A stretch of 64,000 nt of DNA from Bacteriovorax sp. BAL6_X (GTDB lineage Bacteria; Bdellovibrionota; Bacteriovoracia; Bacteriovoracales; Bacteriovoracaceae). The translations under genes and the position numbers were made by a program. Below, piece after piece: positions 1 to 8,327 of this stretch. The stretch lies in contig NZ_AUMC01000010.1 in the NCBI RefSeq assembly GCF_000443995.1, forward strand, positions 744,001 to 808,000, given 5' to 3'. Each line of letters opens with the position of its first letter. Position 1 is the first letter of the stretch. The notes under the pieces are model-generated. The model was not told the origin of the DNA, ran no database searches, and was given only the letters and a program-made list of their open reading frames with translations.

Positions 1-82
1 CCTCTTTTGCACTTTTTCTATCTGCTAAGGCAGTGTTAAAGAAAAGTGGTAGCGCGGCAAAAAAGAATAATACTTTTTTCAT
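1..82 (-). CDS. Secreted protein, N-terminus only (runs off window)
   Basis: Only the first 27 codons are inside the window. They read MKKVLFFFAALPLF then FNTALADRKSAKE, a classic signal peptide with a predicted cut after ALA, so the product is exported. The ATG at 82 has a strong ribosome site (GGGAGGA, 86-92 on the minus strand). That site can pair with TCCTCC at 102-107, so a small 5'-leader hairpin could mask it. The family cannot be judged from this fragment. Confidence 0.7.
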   Translation of the reverse strand, partial: MKKVLFFFAALPLFFNTALADRKSAKE

Positions 83-85
83 GAA

Positions 86-107
86 TCCTCCCATAAGTTA
101 TGGAGGA
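86..107 (-). promoter_or_regulatory. Leader hairpin covering the ribosome site of the gene at 1-82
   Basis: On the minus strand TCCTCC-ATAA is followed almost at once by TTAT-G-GGAGGA. The six-base outer stem contains the whole Shine-Dalgarno of the downstream gene, so the structure could restrain translation. The loop is very tight, so folding in vivo is uncertain. Confidence 0.35.
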
Positions 108-178
108 GAATGTATCTTTATATTAACAATTTAGGAGTTTAAGTTTGGTTAAGAAAGGTTATGGCGAGTTAAAGAGAA

Positions 179-196
179 GGGCCAATAACTTGGCCC
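179..196 (-). terminator. Probable terminator of the FKBP gene
   Basis: GGGCCAA-TAAC-TTGGCCC is a 7-bp stem with a 4-base loop, ten bases past the stop codon of the minus-strand isomerase gene. A pyrimidine-rich tail (TTCTCTTT) follows in that direction. Confidence 0.6.
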
Positions 197-205
197 CCAT
201 TAAAC

Positions 206-811
206 TTATACGTTTGCTTTAATAAGTTGTACTTTAAAGATAAGAGTTGAGTGTGGAGGAATCTTAGCTCCTGCACCGTGCTCACCATAAGCAAGCTCAG
301 AAGGGATTGTTAATTCCCAAGAGTCACCCTCTTTCATTAGTTGAAGAGCTTCTGTCCAACCTTTGATCACACCACCAACTGGGAATTGAATTGTTTGTCC
401 TCTTTGGAATGAAGAGTCAAATACAGTTCCATCAATTAGTTTTCCTTCATAGTGAACTTCTACAGTAGACTCAGCAGTTGGAGTTGCACCAGTTCCTGCT
501 TCTAGTACTTTATATTGAAGACCTGAAGCCGTTGTTGTAACACCTTCAGCTGCTTTATTTGTTTCAAGGTAGGCACGACCTTCTTCAGCTAGTTTATTAG
601 CTGCTTCAGCAAGTTGTCTTGCCATATGCTCTTGGAACTCAGTCATTGTTTTTTGAGTTTCTTCAGCTGAAAGAGTGCTTTCTTCACCTTTCATTGCAGA
701 TGCTACTGCATTTGCGAAAATTTCAGCATTGATTTCCATTCCTTGTGCAACAAAATCAGAACCAATTTGGCGACCGATAATGTAGCTTACTTTTTCCATA
801 TGAGTTTCCAT
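206..811 (-). CDS. FKBP-type peptidyl-prolyl cis-trans isomerase (FklB/Mip-like)
   Basis: Catalyses proline cis-trans isomerisation during protein folding. The 201-residue product has an N-terminal helical dimerisation domain (about residues 1-80) and a C-terminal FKBP domain with the family motifs VHYEGKLIDGTVFDSS, GVIKGWTEAL, LTIPSELAYGEHGAG and IPPHSTLIFKVQL. The layout and motif spacing are those of E. coli FklB. I chose the ATG at 811 because AAAGGG lies six bases upstream; an in-frame start at 853 would add 14 residues without homology. There is no signal peptide, so the protein is probably cytoplasmic. It is a single-gene unit with a hairpin terminator behind it. Confidence 0.9.
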   Translation of the reverse strand: METHMEKVSYIIGRQIGSDFVAQGMEINAEIFANAVASAMKGEESTLSAEETQKTMTEFQEHMARQLAEAANKLAEEGRAYLETNKAAEGVTTTASGLQYKVLEAGTGATPTAESTVEVHYEGKLIDGTVFDSSFQRGQTIQFPVGGVIKGWTEALQLMKEGDSWELTIPSELAYGEHGAGAKIPPHSTLIFKVQLIKANV

Positions 812-871
812 TAAATACCCTTTGTTTGATTGTATTTTACTAGTTGATGGCACCTTAACATCTAGTCATAC

Positions 872-1092
872 GGTACGTCGATACTTTTCGATATATCAGT
901 TACTTATCACTTTCGTCCTTTCTAAGTCTGATAAATCTTGAGTTTGTTTTAAGCTAGACTAATATGTTTTACTTTTTCATATCAGTAATACTTACTTTCA
1001 TAAGAGTTTATGATGATTGAAGTTGATTAACAGCAATATCCTTGGCCAGTAACTTCGTAAGTTGTGGAATTGTCGAAAAGTATCGACGTACC
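872..1092. repeat. 221-bp segment bounded by perfect 20-bp inverted repeats
   Basis: The left end GGTACGTCGATACTTTTCGA (872-891) is repeated as its exact reverse complement at 1073-1092. The right end stops 4 bases before the stop codon of the metallopeptidase gene. The interior shows no convincing open frame and no transposase. A second segment with closely related ends is at 45400-45610. It could be a small non-autonomous mobile element or a paired protein-binding site. Confidence 0.75.
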
Positions 1093-1096
1093 TCTA

Positions 1097-1864
1097 TCAG
1101 CGTAATGTTCCGTTTTTCTCACCAGTTGGATACCAACACTCAGGACGTTCTAGGTCTAAAACTCCATTGATCATTGTGTCAAAGCGGCATTGGGCCTCAG
1201 GATAGAATGATGGGTCAGTGTTAAGTTCTGTGGCCACATTTGAAGAAAATGTCTCAAAACTCACTTCATCACCAAGGCTTTTAAAGAAGGCCTGATCGGC
1301 TTCCATAGCAGTTAGAAGTCTAAGACAAGTAAAGTACTCGTGCTTGTCTTGCTTTGAGCATAGCTCCTTATAAATAGGTTTCTCTTTTACTTCACGAAGT
1401 TGCGGAAGATACTTAAAGACAATTGCTAAACAATCTTTCGTTGCAAAATAATCAGACTGTCCTTCCATTGAAGAGTGATAGCCCATATTCATTGGATCAT
1501 CTTTCTTAGGCGCACCACCAATTCCGTGGCCGATCTCATGACATGCCGTTAGAGCAAGACCGTCAGGAGTCATTCCCGCAAGTCGAGCAAAGCCACCCAT
1601 TAAGTAAATTCGGTGTTCAATTTGGGAGCTTTCATTTGTTGCCTGAACATATGAGGCATGAACCATATCAATATCCCACCAATATGAGGCAGGTAAACCT
1701 ACTATTGGTAAGTTAATTTGCAAAACTTCATTTTGTGATGGAGCAAGTTCGCTATAAGCTTGATAGAGAGCTTCTTTGACTTGCTCGTATTCGTCCTTGC
1801 TAACGGCCGCAAAGACTGACTTTGTTAATGTAAATAAACAAACTAAAAGGATTAATTTTTTCAT
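1097..1864 (-). CDS. Secreted HEXXH zinc metallopeptidase-like protein
   Basis: The 255-residue product starts with a signal peptide (MKKLILLVCLFTL to VFAA). The core motif CHEIGHGIGG places H109, E110 and H113 as zinc ligands and catalytic acid. MEGQSDYFATKDC, about 20 residues later, offers E134 or D138 as a third, gluzincin-style ligand. Six or more cysteines suggest disulfides and an extracytoplasmic location. I do not recognise a named peptidase family and the substrate is unknown. No good Shine-Dalgarno precedes the ATG. It is transcribed divergently from the DUF924 gene. Confidence 0.7.
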   Translation of the reverse strand: MKKLILLVCLFTLTKSVFAAVSKDEYEQVKEALYQAYSELAPSQNEVLQINLPIVGLPASYWWDIDMVHASYVQATNESSQIEHRIYLMGGFARLAGMTPDGLALTACHEIGHGIGGAPKKDDPMNMGYHSSMEGQSDYFATKDCLAIVFKYLPQLREVKEKPIYKELCSKQDKHEYFTCLRLLTAMEADQAFFKSLGDEVSFETFSSNVATELNTDPSFYPEAQCRFDTMINGVLDLERPECWYPTGEKNGTLR

Positions 1865-1934
1865 GACAAGGTTCTACCTAGATTTCGAATATTGAACAAG
1901 ATATCGGGTAAAATTTCATTAAATAGGAGACTTT

Positions 1935-2471
1935 ATGTACCACGAAGTACTTGATTTTTGGTTTGATGAGCTTACCGACGAGCAAAAGTGGATAAAGGAT
2001 AGCCGCATTGATCACGAGATCAAAAAGCGCTTTGGTAGGCTTCATACGAAGGCTGCAAAGGGAGAGTTATTTGAGTGGAGGGAAGAACATCTTGGTCGCT
2101 TGGCCGAAATTATCATTCTCGATCAATTCTCCCGCAATATTTATCGTGGCGATGCACGCTCTTTTGCTAGTGATGATATGGCCTTAGTCTTGGCCCAAGA
2201 GGCAATCCTACAAAAAGCGGATGAAGGTTTTACGACAAGAAAGAAACACTTTCTTTATATGCCATTTATGCACAGTGAATCTCTAACAATTCAAAAAGAA
2301 GGGCTAAGGCTTTTTGAAAAATTAGATAATGATATGGCCCTTCAGTATATGCATCAGCATATGGGTATAATCGAACGCTTTGGCCGCTACCCACATCGCA
2401 ATGAAGTACTCGGCCGAGAATCTACTCCTGAAGAGATTGATTTTTTGAAAATGCCAAATTCTAGTTTCTGA
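1935..2471 (+). CDS. DUF924 family protein
   Basis: 178 residues matching DUF924, a helical TPR-like family of unknown function. Visible hallmarks are the start VLDFWFDEL, the block GRLAEIIILDQFSRNIYRG, the block YMPFMHSESLTIQKEG, and the C-terminal FGRYPHRNEVLGR. Length is normal for the family. GGAG lies seven bases before the ATG. It is cytoplasmic (no signal peptide), and the next gene begins 14 bases after its stop. The family assignment is secure; the function is not known. Confidence 0.85.
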   Translation: MYHEVLDFWFDELTDEQKWIKDSRIDHEIKKRFGRLHTKAAKGELFEWREEHLGRLAEIIILDQFSRNIYRGDARSFASDDMALVLAQEAILQKADEGFTTRKKHFLYMPFMHSESLTIQKEGLRLFEKLDNDMALQYMHQHMGIIERFGRYPHRNEVLGRESTPEEIDFLKMPNSSF

Positions 2472-2485
2472 GTTATGATTGAGAA

Positions 2486-2815
2486 ATGAAAGATGCAAAA
2501 CTAGTGTGGTCTGATGAGGCCGGTGATTTAAGAAAGAAAAATAGTAAAAATATCTCTAATGAAGAAGTTAATGAATCTGAACTTGTTTTAGAAATTAGAA
2601 GGCTAACTTCAGGAAAGGGAAGAGCAATCGTTGAAATTAGTGGTCTTCCTGCAAATAAAAAGTGGTGTCAGAAACTTGCCAAAGACTTAAAAAAAACTCT
2701 TGGTGTAGGAGGCGCATTTAAAAATGACTATATCGAAGTTCACGGCGAAAAACTTGATCAAGTTAAGATATTGTTAAATAAAAAAAAATTACAGTGGAAG
2801 CAGACAGGAGGCTAG
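2486..2815 (+). CDS. SUI1/eIF1-like translation factor (YciH family)
   Basis: 109 residues. The C-terminal two thirds carry the SUI1 fold signature: a basic segment LTSGKGRAIVEISGLP, KLAKDLKKTLGVGGAFKNDYIEVHGE, and a final LLNKKKLQWKQTGG. Bacterial YciH proteins resemble eIF1 and are thought to act on initiation-codon fidelity; that role is from family knowledge. TATGAT ends six bases before the ATG and there is no clear Shine-Dalgarno, so a leaderless message is possible even though the DUF924 gene is only 14 bases upstream. Confidence 0.85.
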   Translation: MKDAKLVWSDEAGDLRKKNSKNISNEEVNESELVLEIRRLTSGKGRAIVEISGLPANKKWCQKLAKDLKKTLGVGGAFKNDYIEVHGEKLDQVKILLNKKKLQWKQTGG

Positions 2816-2848
2816 ACTCTGATACCTGAGCGTGTTAGTATTGTAGTC

Positions 2849-3181
2849 ATGTTACGTATTATATTTTCAATATTCACAGTAATTATGATTTTTTTGAGCT
2901 TCACTCATGAAGCCCATGAAATTAAATTATCTGGAAATAACTTAGAAAGTATAAAAATACAGAAATCGCAATTAGACCATCCTGATAATTGTGATGATCA
3001 TGATCGCGGAACGGAACATTGCTATATTCATTGTTCGGGCCTACACTACTTAGTTAATATTGATCATGCTGTAAAATTAAAGTCTCCACTTATTGAGCTA
3101 AATAAGAATCAACCTCTTAGATTAAATTTCTTTAAATCCCCAGACCTCGATCCTGCAAAGAAGCCACCTTCTTTATCGTAA
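2849..3181 (+). CDS. Small exported Cys/His protein heading the metal-efflux operon
   Basis: 110 residues with an N-terminal hydrophobic segment (residues 2-18) acting as signal or anchor. After it comes a metal-binding-looking stretch: a Cys-Asp-Asp-His-Asp cluster, then HCYIHCSGLH. This resembles small periplasmic proteins (DUF2946/CzcI-like) found at the head of heavy-metal RND operons, but the match is by pattern and context, not a confident family call. The CzcC-like gene follows after 48 bases. No Shine-Dalgarno is visible; TAGTAT lies seven bases before the ATG. Confidence 0.6.
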   Translation: MLRIIFSIFTVIMIFLSFTHEAHEIKLSGNNLESIKIQKSQLDHPDNCDDHDRGTEHCYIHCSGLHYLVNIDHAVKLKSPLIELNKNQPLRLNFFKSPDLDPAKKPPSLS

Positions 3182-3229
3182 ATTTTTAAATTTCAAATTT
3201 TAACATTCTTATAAAAAAGGATTAATACG

Positions 3230-4453
3230 ATGAATACTAATCGAAGTAGTATCGTGATTCTTGTTATGTTCTTAGGTTTAAACACTTATGGACAGACTTG
3301 TCGAATCTCTGATGCTAACGAATTTTTAAACAAAATTAAGGCAAATCATCAAGTAAACCTCATGGCAAAGGCAAATGAAGAAATTCTTGATGGCGAAATT
3401 AAGTCGGCCAATCAGGTATATAACCCTGAGGTAGAAACAGAAATCGTTTCAGCTGGAAATAATAAAGTTTCTTCTATGCTTAAGTTAACACAAACTTTTG
3501 AACTAGGAGGAAAAAGAGACTCGCGTAAGGCATGGGCTCAGAGATTAAAAGAATTAGGTCGACTTGAATTCAAGGGAGAAAAAGAAAAAGCTGTTTTAGA
3601 AAATATTTTAAATCTTTATCGTCTAAGACAAATTGAAGAGCTTATTCCTGTCTATCAAGAATCATATGGCTCTCTTAAGAAAGTCTATGATAAAAAAAGC
3701 AAGATTAGAAAATCGTTGTCGCCAAGCCAAGAAGTTGAGTATGAGACTCTTTCATTTGCGATGGATGATTATTATATGAGGTTGTCAGAGCTTAAAGCAG
3801 AAAAGGCAAGTATACGAGTACATTTAAAGTTAAATGCAGGAAAGAACTGTGTTGTTTCAAAAAGTGCTTTGCCAAAACTATTTAAATTTAAAGAATTGAA
3901 CTTAAATTTATTAGAATTAAAGGATAGTACGGGCTACAAGAAAAGACTCGCACAGCTTGCTGTTGCAAAGGCTGAGTATGATGTAGCAAAGTCTAATGCA
4001 TATAGTGATCTTAGTGTCGGTCCAATGTATGAATATTCAAAGTCTGATGATGAAAAGGAACACGCCTTTGGCCTAAGCCTTACTTTTGACTTGCCTGTTT
4101 TTAATACCAATGATGGGGCAAAGGCGAAAGGGATTGCTGCTGTTAAAAAAAGTGAGTATCAGATTCGGTACGACGAACTTGATCTACAAATTGATCATAG
4201 AAATTGGGTTCAAAAATATCAACGCTATAAATCAGTTTACAAGAAAATGGCCTCTCAGTCAGTTTTAGAAAAAAAACATAAGAGAATAGAAAAACTCTTT
4301 GATCGCGGCGTAATTTCGACATCGTTAATTATTGAGGCACACAGGCAAATGGTAGATTTCTTTACTAGGCGAAATGACTACGAAATCGGAGCAGTCGAAG
4401 CTTTATGGAATATCTATTTACTAAGAGGAACAATACTAGAGGAACAAATATGA
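3230..4453 (+). CDS. TolC-family outer-membrane efflux channel (CzcC-like)
   Basis: 407 residues with a signal peptide, then two long helical halves of the outer-membrane efflux protein fold. Early motifs such as EILDGEIKSANQVYNPEVE and LTQTFELGGKRDSR are typical of CzcC/CusC relatives, and the second half has GPMYEYSKSDDEKEHAFGLSLTFDLPVF. It should form the outer-membrane exit duct for the pump encoded two genes downstream. Its stop codon overlaps the next start (ATGA, 4450-4453), implying translational coupling. Confidence 0.85.
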   Translation: MNTNRSSIVILVMFLGLNTYGQTCRISDANEFLNKIKANHQVNLMAKANEEILDGEIKSANQVYNPEVETEIVSAGNNKVSSMLKLTQTFELGGKRDSRKAWAQRLKELGRLEFKGEKEKAVLENILNLYRLRQIEELIPVYQESYGSLKKVYDKKSKIRKSLSPSQEVEYETLSFAMDDYYMRLSELKAEKASIRVHLKLNAGKNCVVSKSALPKLFKFKELNLNLLELKDSTGYKKRLAQLAVAKAEYDVAKSNAYSDLSVGPMYEYSKSDDEKEHAFGLSLTFDLPVFNTNDGAKAKGIAAVKKSEYQIRYDELDLQIDHRNWVQKYQRYKSVYKKMASQSVLEKKHKRIEKLFDRGVISTSLIIEAHRQMVDFFTRRNDYEIGAVEALWNIYLLRGTILEEQI

Positions 4454-5016
4454 AAAAAATAATCTTACTTATTTTACTAATAAGCTTAGTTAGTTGTGAA
4501 TCTAATCACGAAGAGCATAACGAACACAACCATGATGAGCATAAGCATGAAGAGCATCAAGAACATAGTGACCAAGATGAAGAGGATAAAGATGGCCATG
4601 ATCATTCTCACGAACATAGTGAAGAAGATGGAGAAGGTAAAGATGAAGATGAAGATGAAGATGGCCATGATCATTCTCACGAACATAGTGATCAAAAAAC
4701 AGGTGAGGGTAAGGCCATTGTTAAAGTAGATGTAAATTATGGAATTCAATTATCTAAAGAAGCTCAAAAAAGGCTTGCTATTAAGACTGTTTTATTTGAA
4801 ACAGGCTTTAATAATATCCCTGATAATGCATATGTAGTTGTGGGAAAAGAGCGTGCACTTTATCGCAAAAGAAATGGCTTCTTTAAACTTGTTGATGAGC
4901 ATGAGTTGACCGGATCGTTTACTAAAGGTGATGAAGTTGTGATCAGTGGGATTGGACTTCTTCGAGTATCAGATATCTTTTCAACTGATGAGTCTGATTA
5001 TGGCCATGCACATTAG
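4450..5016 (+). CDS. His-rich lipoprotein, truncated CzcB-like efflux adaptor
   Basis: 188 residues. The N-terminus has a lipobox (LVSC, Cys at residue 16), predicting a lipid-anchored periplasmic protein. Residues of about 18-90 are a His/Asp/Glu-rich metal-binding tract with HDHSHEHS units. The rest resembles only the C-terminal part of CzcB-type membrane-fusion proteins (GKERALYRKRNGFFKLV, then TGSFTKGDEVVISGIGLL, ending GHAH). Family members usually have about 400 residues; the coiled-coil hairpin and lipoyl domain are absent here and no broken frame nearby supplies them. It overlaps the channel gene by 4 bases and precedes the pump by 18. Confidence 0.75.
   Translation: MKKIILLILLISLVSCESNHEEHNEHNHDEHKHEEHQEHSDQDEEDKDGHDHSHEHSEEDGEGKDEDEDEDGHDHSHEHSDQKTGEGKAIVKVDVNYGIQLSKEAQKRLAIKTVLFETGFNNIPDNAYVVVGKERALYRKRNGFFKLVDEHELTGSFTKGDEVVISGIGLLRVSDIFSTDESDYGHAH
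4591..4691 (+). repeat. 32-bp direct repeat inside the His-rich coding tract
   Basis: A 32-bp unit beginning GATGGCCATGATCATTCTCA occurs identically at 4591-4622 and 4660-4691, 69 bases (23 codons) apart, separated by a GATGAA-rich stretch. The period keeps the reading frame, so recombination could change the number of metal-binding HDHSHEHS units without breaking the gene. Confidence 0.8.
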
Positions 5017-5034
5017 AGATCGAGGGGAATAATC

Positions 5035-8000
5035 ATGATGAATAAAATAATTGAATTTAGTGTTCATAATCGTCTCTTTGTTTTTATCGCGACGGCGATT
5101 CTAATCATTGGTGGTATTTACTCTTTTGAAAAGTTATCAATTGATGCGGTTCCTGATATTACAAATACTCAGGTGCAGGTTAATACTCCTGTTGAAGGTT
5201 TAACTCCTGAAGAAATTGAAAGAATGGTAACATTTCCAATTGAGTCGGCATTAACAGGCATGCCTGGGGTAGAGCAAACACGTTCTGTTTCTAAGTATGG
5301 AATCTCTCAGGTTACTGTTATTTTTAATGATGATGTTGATATCTTTCGTGCTAGACAGCTGTCGTCTGAAAAGCTTATTAATATTGACTTGCCTGAGGGG
5401 TTAAAGCCAGAAATGGGGCCAATTAGTACGGGTCTTGGAGAGATTTTCCATTATTCCTTGAGTTTTAAGGGAGAGGCCAAGTCAGAAGAAGATGAGATGC
5501 TGAAGTTAATGGAGCTTCGCTCAATTCAAGATTGGCTAATTAAACCTAGGCTTTTAACAGTTAAGGGTGTTATCGAGGTTAATACAATTGGTGGTTATGA
5601 GAAGCAATACTTCATTCAGCCGGATATTGATAAAATGGCCAAATTTGGAATTCATTTCGATGATATTGAAAATGCCATTGAGAGTACAAACCAAAATGTT
5701 GGAGGAGGCTATATTCCTCAAACTGGAGAACAACTTCTAGTTCGTGGTGTTGGACTTTTAAAGAGTATCTCTGATATCGAGAATATTGTCATTAAGCGAT
5801 TAGGCTCTCTTGATATCATTCGAGTAAAAGATGTGGCAGTTGTTAAGTTCGATAAAGAGATTCGCACAGGAGCTGCAACTCATAATGGAAAAGAGGTCGT
5901 AATTGGAACGGCCTTCATGCTTCTTGGGGAAAACTCTCGAGCTGTTTCAATTAGACTTGAAGAACGTATCAATGAGATTAAAAAGGATCTACCTTCATGG
6001 GTAAATCTCGAAATCGTTTATAATCGTTCTAATATGGTTAATGCTACTTTAAGTACTGTTGAGCATAACTTAATAGTTGGTGCAGGACTTGTGATGGCCT
6101 TTCTCATGCTTCTTGTGGGAAATATTAGGGCCGCAATTATTGTTGCTGCAACCATTCCAATTTCACTTTTAATTACTTTTATTCTTATGCGCTGGCAAAA
6201 CGTTTCAGGAAATTTAATGAGTCTTGGTGCTCTAGATTTTGGGATTATTGTCGATGGTGCTGTTATTGTTATTGAAAACTGTGTTCACCGTTTACAAAAG
6301 CGAACAAAGGAAATTGGCCGTGCCTTAACACGTGCTGAAATTAAAGATCTTGTTGTGGAAAGTGCTATTGAAATCCGTTCAGCTGCTGGATTTGGTGAGA
6401 TTATTGTTATTACAGTTTTCATTCCACTTTTTGCACTTACAGGTGTAGAAGGAAAAATGTTTGGCCCTATGGCCACAACTTTTATTATGGCACTTGCTTC
6501 AGCTCTAGTTCTATCATTCACTTTAGTCCCAGCATTGGCCGCAACATTCTTAAGCTCTAATACACAAGATCGTGAGCCTAAAATCATGCTTTTAGCAAAG
6601 CAAGCTTTCTCTCCTATTTTAGAATTAGCATTAAAGTTTAAGAAGGTCGTTCTAGGCTTTGGTGTGTCAGCTATAGCTCTTGGGGGAGTTTTATTTATGG
6701 GAATGGGCTCGGAGTTTATTCCTCAATTAGATGAAGGAGACTTTGCTGTTCAGTTTATCCGTCCTGCAAATATTAGCATTGAGAACTCAATACAACTTCA
6801 AAGATTAAGCGAAGATGTCATTAAAGAGTTTCCACAAGTGAAGACTGTTTTTGCAAGAACTGGTGCTGCTGAAATTAGTACAGATCCGATGGGTGTTAAT
6901 ATCTCGGACTCATATGTCATGCTTAAGCCTAGGGATGGATGGCCCAAGCAAGAACATATTAAAAATAAGGCCGATCTCATGGAGGAAATTAGAAAGGCCC
7001 TTACATTAAATATCCCGGCACAAGTGGCCATGTTCTCTCAACCAGTAGAGTTACGTTTTAACGAGTTACTTGAAGGAACAAGGGCATCTGTTTCAGCTAA
7101 GGTTTACGGTGAAGACTTAAAAGTTATTGAAGAAATTGCTGGTAAGGTTTCTGCGGCGATTGCTAAGGCTCCTGGTGCAGGCGAGGTTGAAGTTGAGTCA
7201 AAAGGACTCGCTCCAATGATTCAATACACTCCAAAACTTGATGAGCTTGCAAAACTTGGAGTAAGTAGTAAACCTGTTCTTGATGTTATTTCGACAGCTA
7301 TTGGAGGTGCTCAAGTTGGGGATATCTACGATGGTGTTAAAAAGTATCCAATCATGACTCGCTTATCTGCAAATGAAAGAAAGGATGTTGAGACGATCTC
7401 TAATCTACCTGTTGGGATCTCGGAAGGTTATACTGTTAAGATTAGTGATGTGGCAGATATAGAGCTTTCTGAAACTTACTCATCAGTTAGTCGTGAAAAC
7501 TCTGTTCGCAGACTTGCTATTCTAATCAATCCAGAAACTCGAGATATTGAAAACTTTGTAAAAGTTGCAAAAGAGATTGTTGAAAAAGAAGTTAGTCTTC
7601 CAGAAGGTTACTATATCGAATGGGGTGGAAGCTTTAAAAATCTTATTTCAGCTAAAGAAAGACTAAGTGTTCTAGTTCCATTGGCCCTACTTCTTATTTT
7701 AGTTATGCTCTATGCGGCCTTTAAGAATTATGCACAAGTCTTATTAATTTTTCTATGTGCACCAATGGCCCTTATTGGAGGTGTCCTTTCATTAAAGATT
7801 TTAGGATTACCATTTAGTATTTCTGCTGGTGTTGGTTTTATTGCCTTATGTGGGATTAGTATTCTAAACGGTGTTGTTCTTGTGACATACTTTAATCGAC
7901 TCTTAGCTGATGGGAAATCTCCTGATGATGTTGTGAGGGAAGGGACAATGGTTAGACTTCGTCCAGTTCTTATGACGGCCTTAACGGATATTTTCGGCTT

Positions 8001-8154
8001 CCTGCCGATGATTTTTTCAACAGGGTTAGGGGCAGAGGTTCAAAGGCCTCTTGCAACAGTAGTTGTTGGTGGGATTATATCTGCAACTCTTCTAACACTT
8101 GTTGTTCTCCCTTCATTGTATCGATTATTTATTGAGCAAATGAAGACTGAATAA
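5035..8154 (+). CDS. CzcA/CusA-type heavy-metal RND efflux pump
   Basis: 1039 residues, the normal length of the heavy-metal efflux RND family. It begins with VPDITNTQVQVNTPVEGLTPEEIERMVTFPIE, characteristic of CzcA/CusA. The proton-relay block LDFGIIVDGAVIVIEN places D401, D407 and E414 exactly where CzcA has its essential acidic residues. Twelve membrane segments in two sets of six flank large periplasmic loops. Together with the CzcC-like channel and the short adaptor it should expel divalent or monovalent metal ions. GAGGGG seven bases upstream supports the ATG at 5035. Which metal is moved cannot be read from sequence alone. Confidence 0.93.
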   Translation: MMNKIIEFSVHNRLFVFIATAILIIGGIYSFEKLSIDAVPDITNTQVQVNTPVEGLTPEEIERMVTFPIESALTGMPGVEQTRSVSKYGISQVTVIFNDDVDIFRARQLSSEKLINIDLPEGLKPEMGPISTGLGEIFHYSLSFKGEAKSEEDEMLKLMELRSIQDWLIKPRLLTVKGVIEVNTIGGYEKQYFIQPDIDKMAKFGIHFDDIENAIESTNQNVGGGYIPQTGEQLLVRGVGLLKSISDIENIVIKRLGSLDIIRVKDVAVVKFDKEIRTGAATHNGKEVVIGTAFMLLGENSRAVSIRLEERINEIKKDLPSWVNLEIVYNRSNMVNATLSTVEHNLIVGAGLVMAFLMLLVGNIRAAIIVAATIPISLLITFILMRWQNVSGNLMSLGALDFGIIVDGAVIVIENCVHRLQKRTKEIGRALTRAEIKDLVVESAIEIRSAAGFGEIIVITVFIPLFALTGVEGKMFGPMATTFIMALASALVLSFTLVPALAATFLSSNTQDREPKIMLLAKQAFSPILELALKFKKVVLGFGVSAIALGGVLFMGMGSEFIPQLDEGDFAVQFIRPANISIENSIQLQRLSEDVIKEFPQVKTVFARTGAAEISTDPMGVNISDSYVMLKPRDGWPKQEHIKNKADLMEEIRKALTLNIPAQVAMFSQPVELRFNELLEGTRASVSAKVYGEDLKVIEEIAGKVSAAIAKAPGAGEVEVESKGLAPMIQYTPKLDELAKLGVSSKPVLDVISTAIGGAQVGDIYDGVKKYPIMTRLSANERKDVETISNLPVGISEGYTVKISDVADIELSETYSSVSRENSVRRLAILINPETRDIENFVKVAKEIVEKEVSLPEGYYIEWGGSFKNLISAKERLSVLVPLALLLILVMLYAAFKNYAQVLLIFLCAPMALIGGVLSLKILGLPFSISAGVGFIALCGISILNGVVLVTYFNRLLADGKSPDDVVREGTMVRLRPVLMTALTDIFGFLPMIFSTGLGAEVQRPLATVVVGGIISATLLTLVVLPSLYRLFIEQMKTE

Positions 8155-8161
8155 ACTCTAA

Positions 8162-8199
8162 GGTCTTGAAACTTAAGAGGAATCTTAAGTTTTAAGACC
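8162..8199 (+). terminator. Long hairpin behind the metal-efflux operon
   Basis: GGTCTTgAAACTTAAG pairs with CTTAAGTTTtAAGACC around a 6-base loop, giving a 16-bp stem seven bases after the czcA stop. The following tail is pyrimidine-rich but not a clean T-run, so it may be a terminator or an mRNA-stabilising hairpin. Confidence 0.5.
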
Positions 8200-8327
8200 A
8201 CTTCTTCCTGTTTAAAATAGGCGTCTAAATCTAAGACATCCATTGGTAAATTTTCAAATAACTCGATAGATTTCCTAGATATGATAATTTACTGCCAGAC
8301 TTTTAAGAAGGTAAAAGGGAGCCTGAA

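Noticed and set aside
872-1092. Complete insertion sequence
   Set aside because: No transposase frame in 221 bp; only the terminal inverted repeats support mobility.
4486-4749. Minus-strand frame opposite the His-rich adaptor
   Set aside because: Low-complexity translation of the GAT/CAT repeats; no start signals.
4450-5016. Frameshifted full-length CzcB
   Set aside because: The gene overlaps the channel by 4 bases and the pump follows after 18, so there is no room for missing hairpin or lipoyl domains in another frame.
6285-6587. Minus-strand frame inside the metal-pump gene
   Set aside because: Antisense shadow of the czcA-like gene; the plus-strand protein is full length and conserved here.
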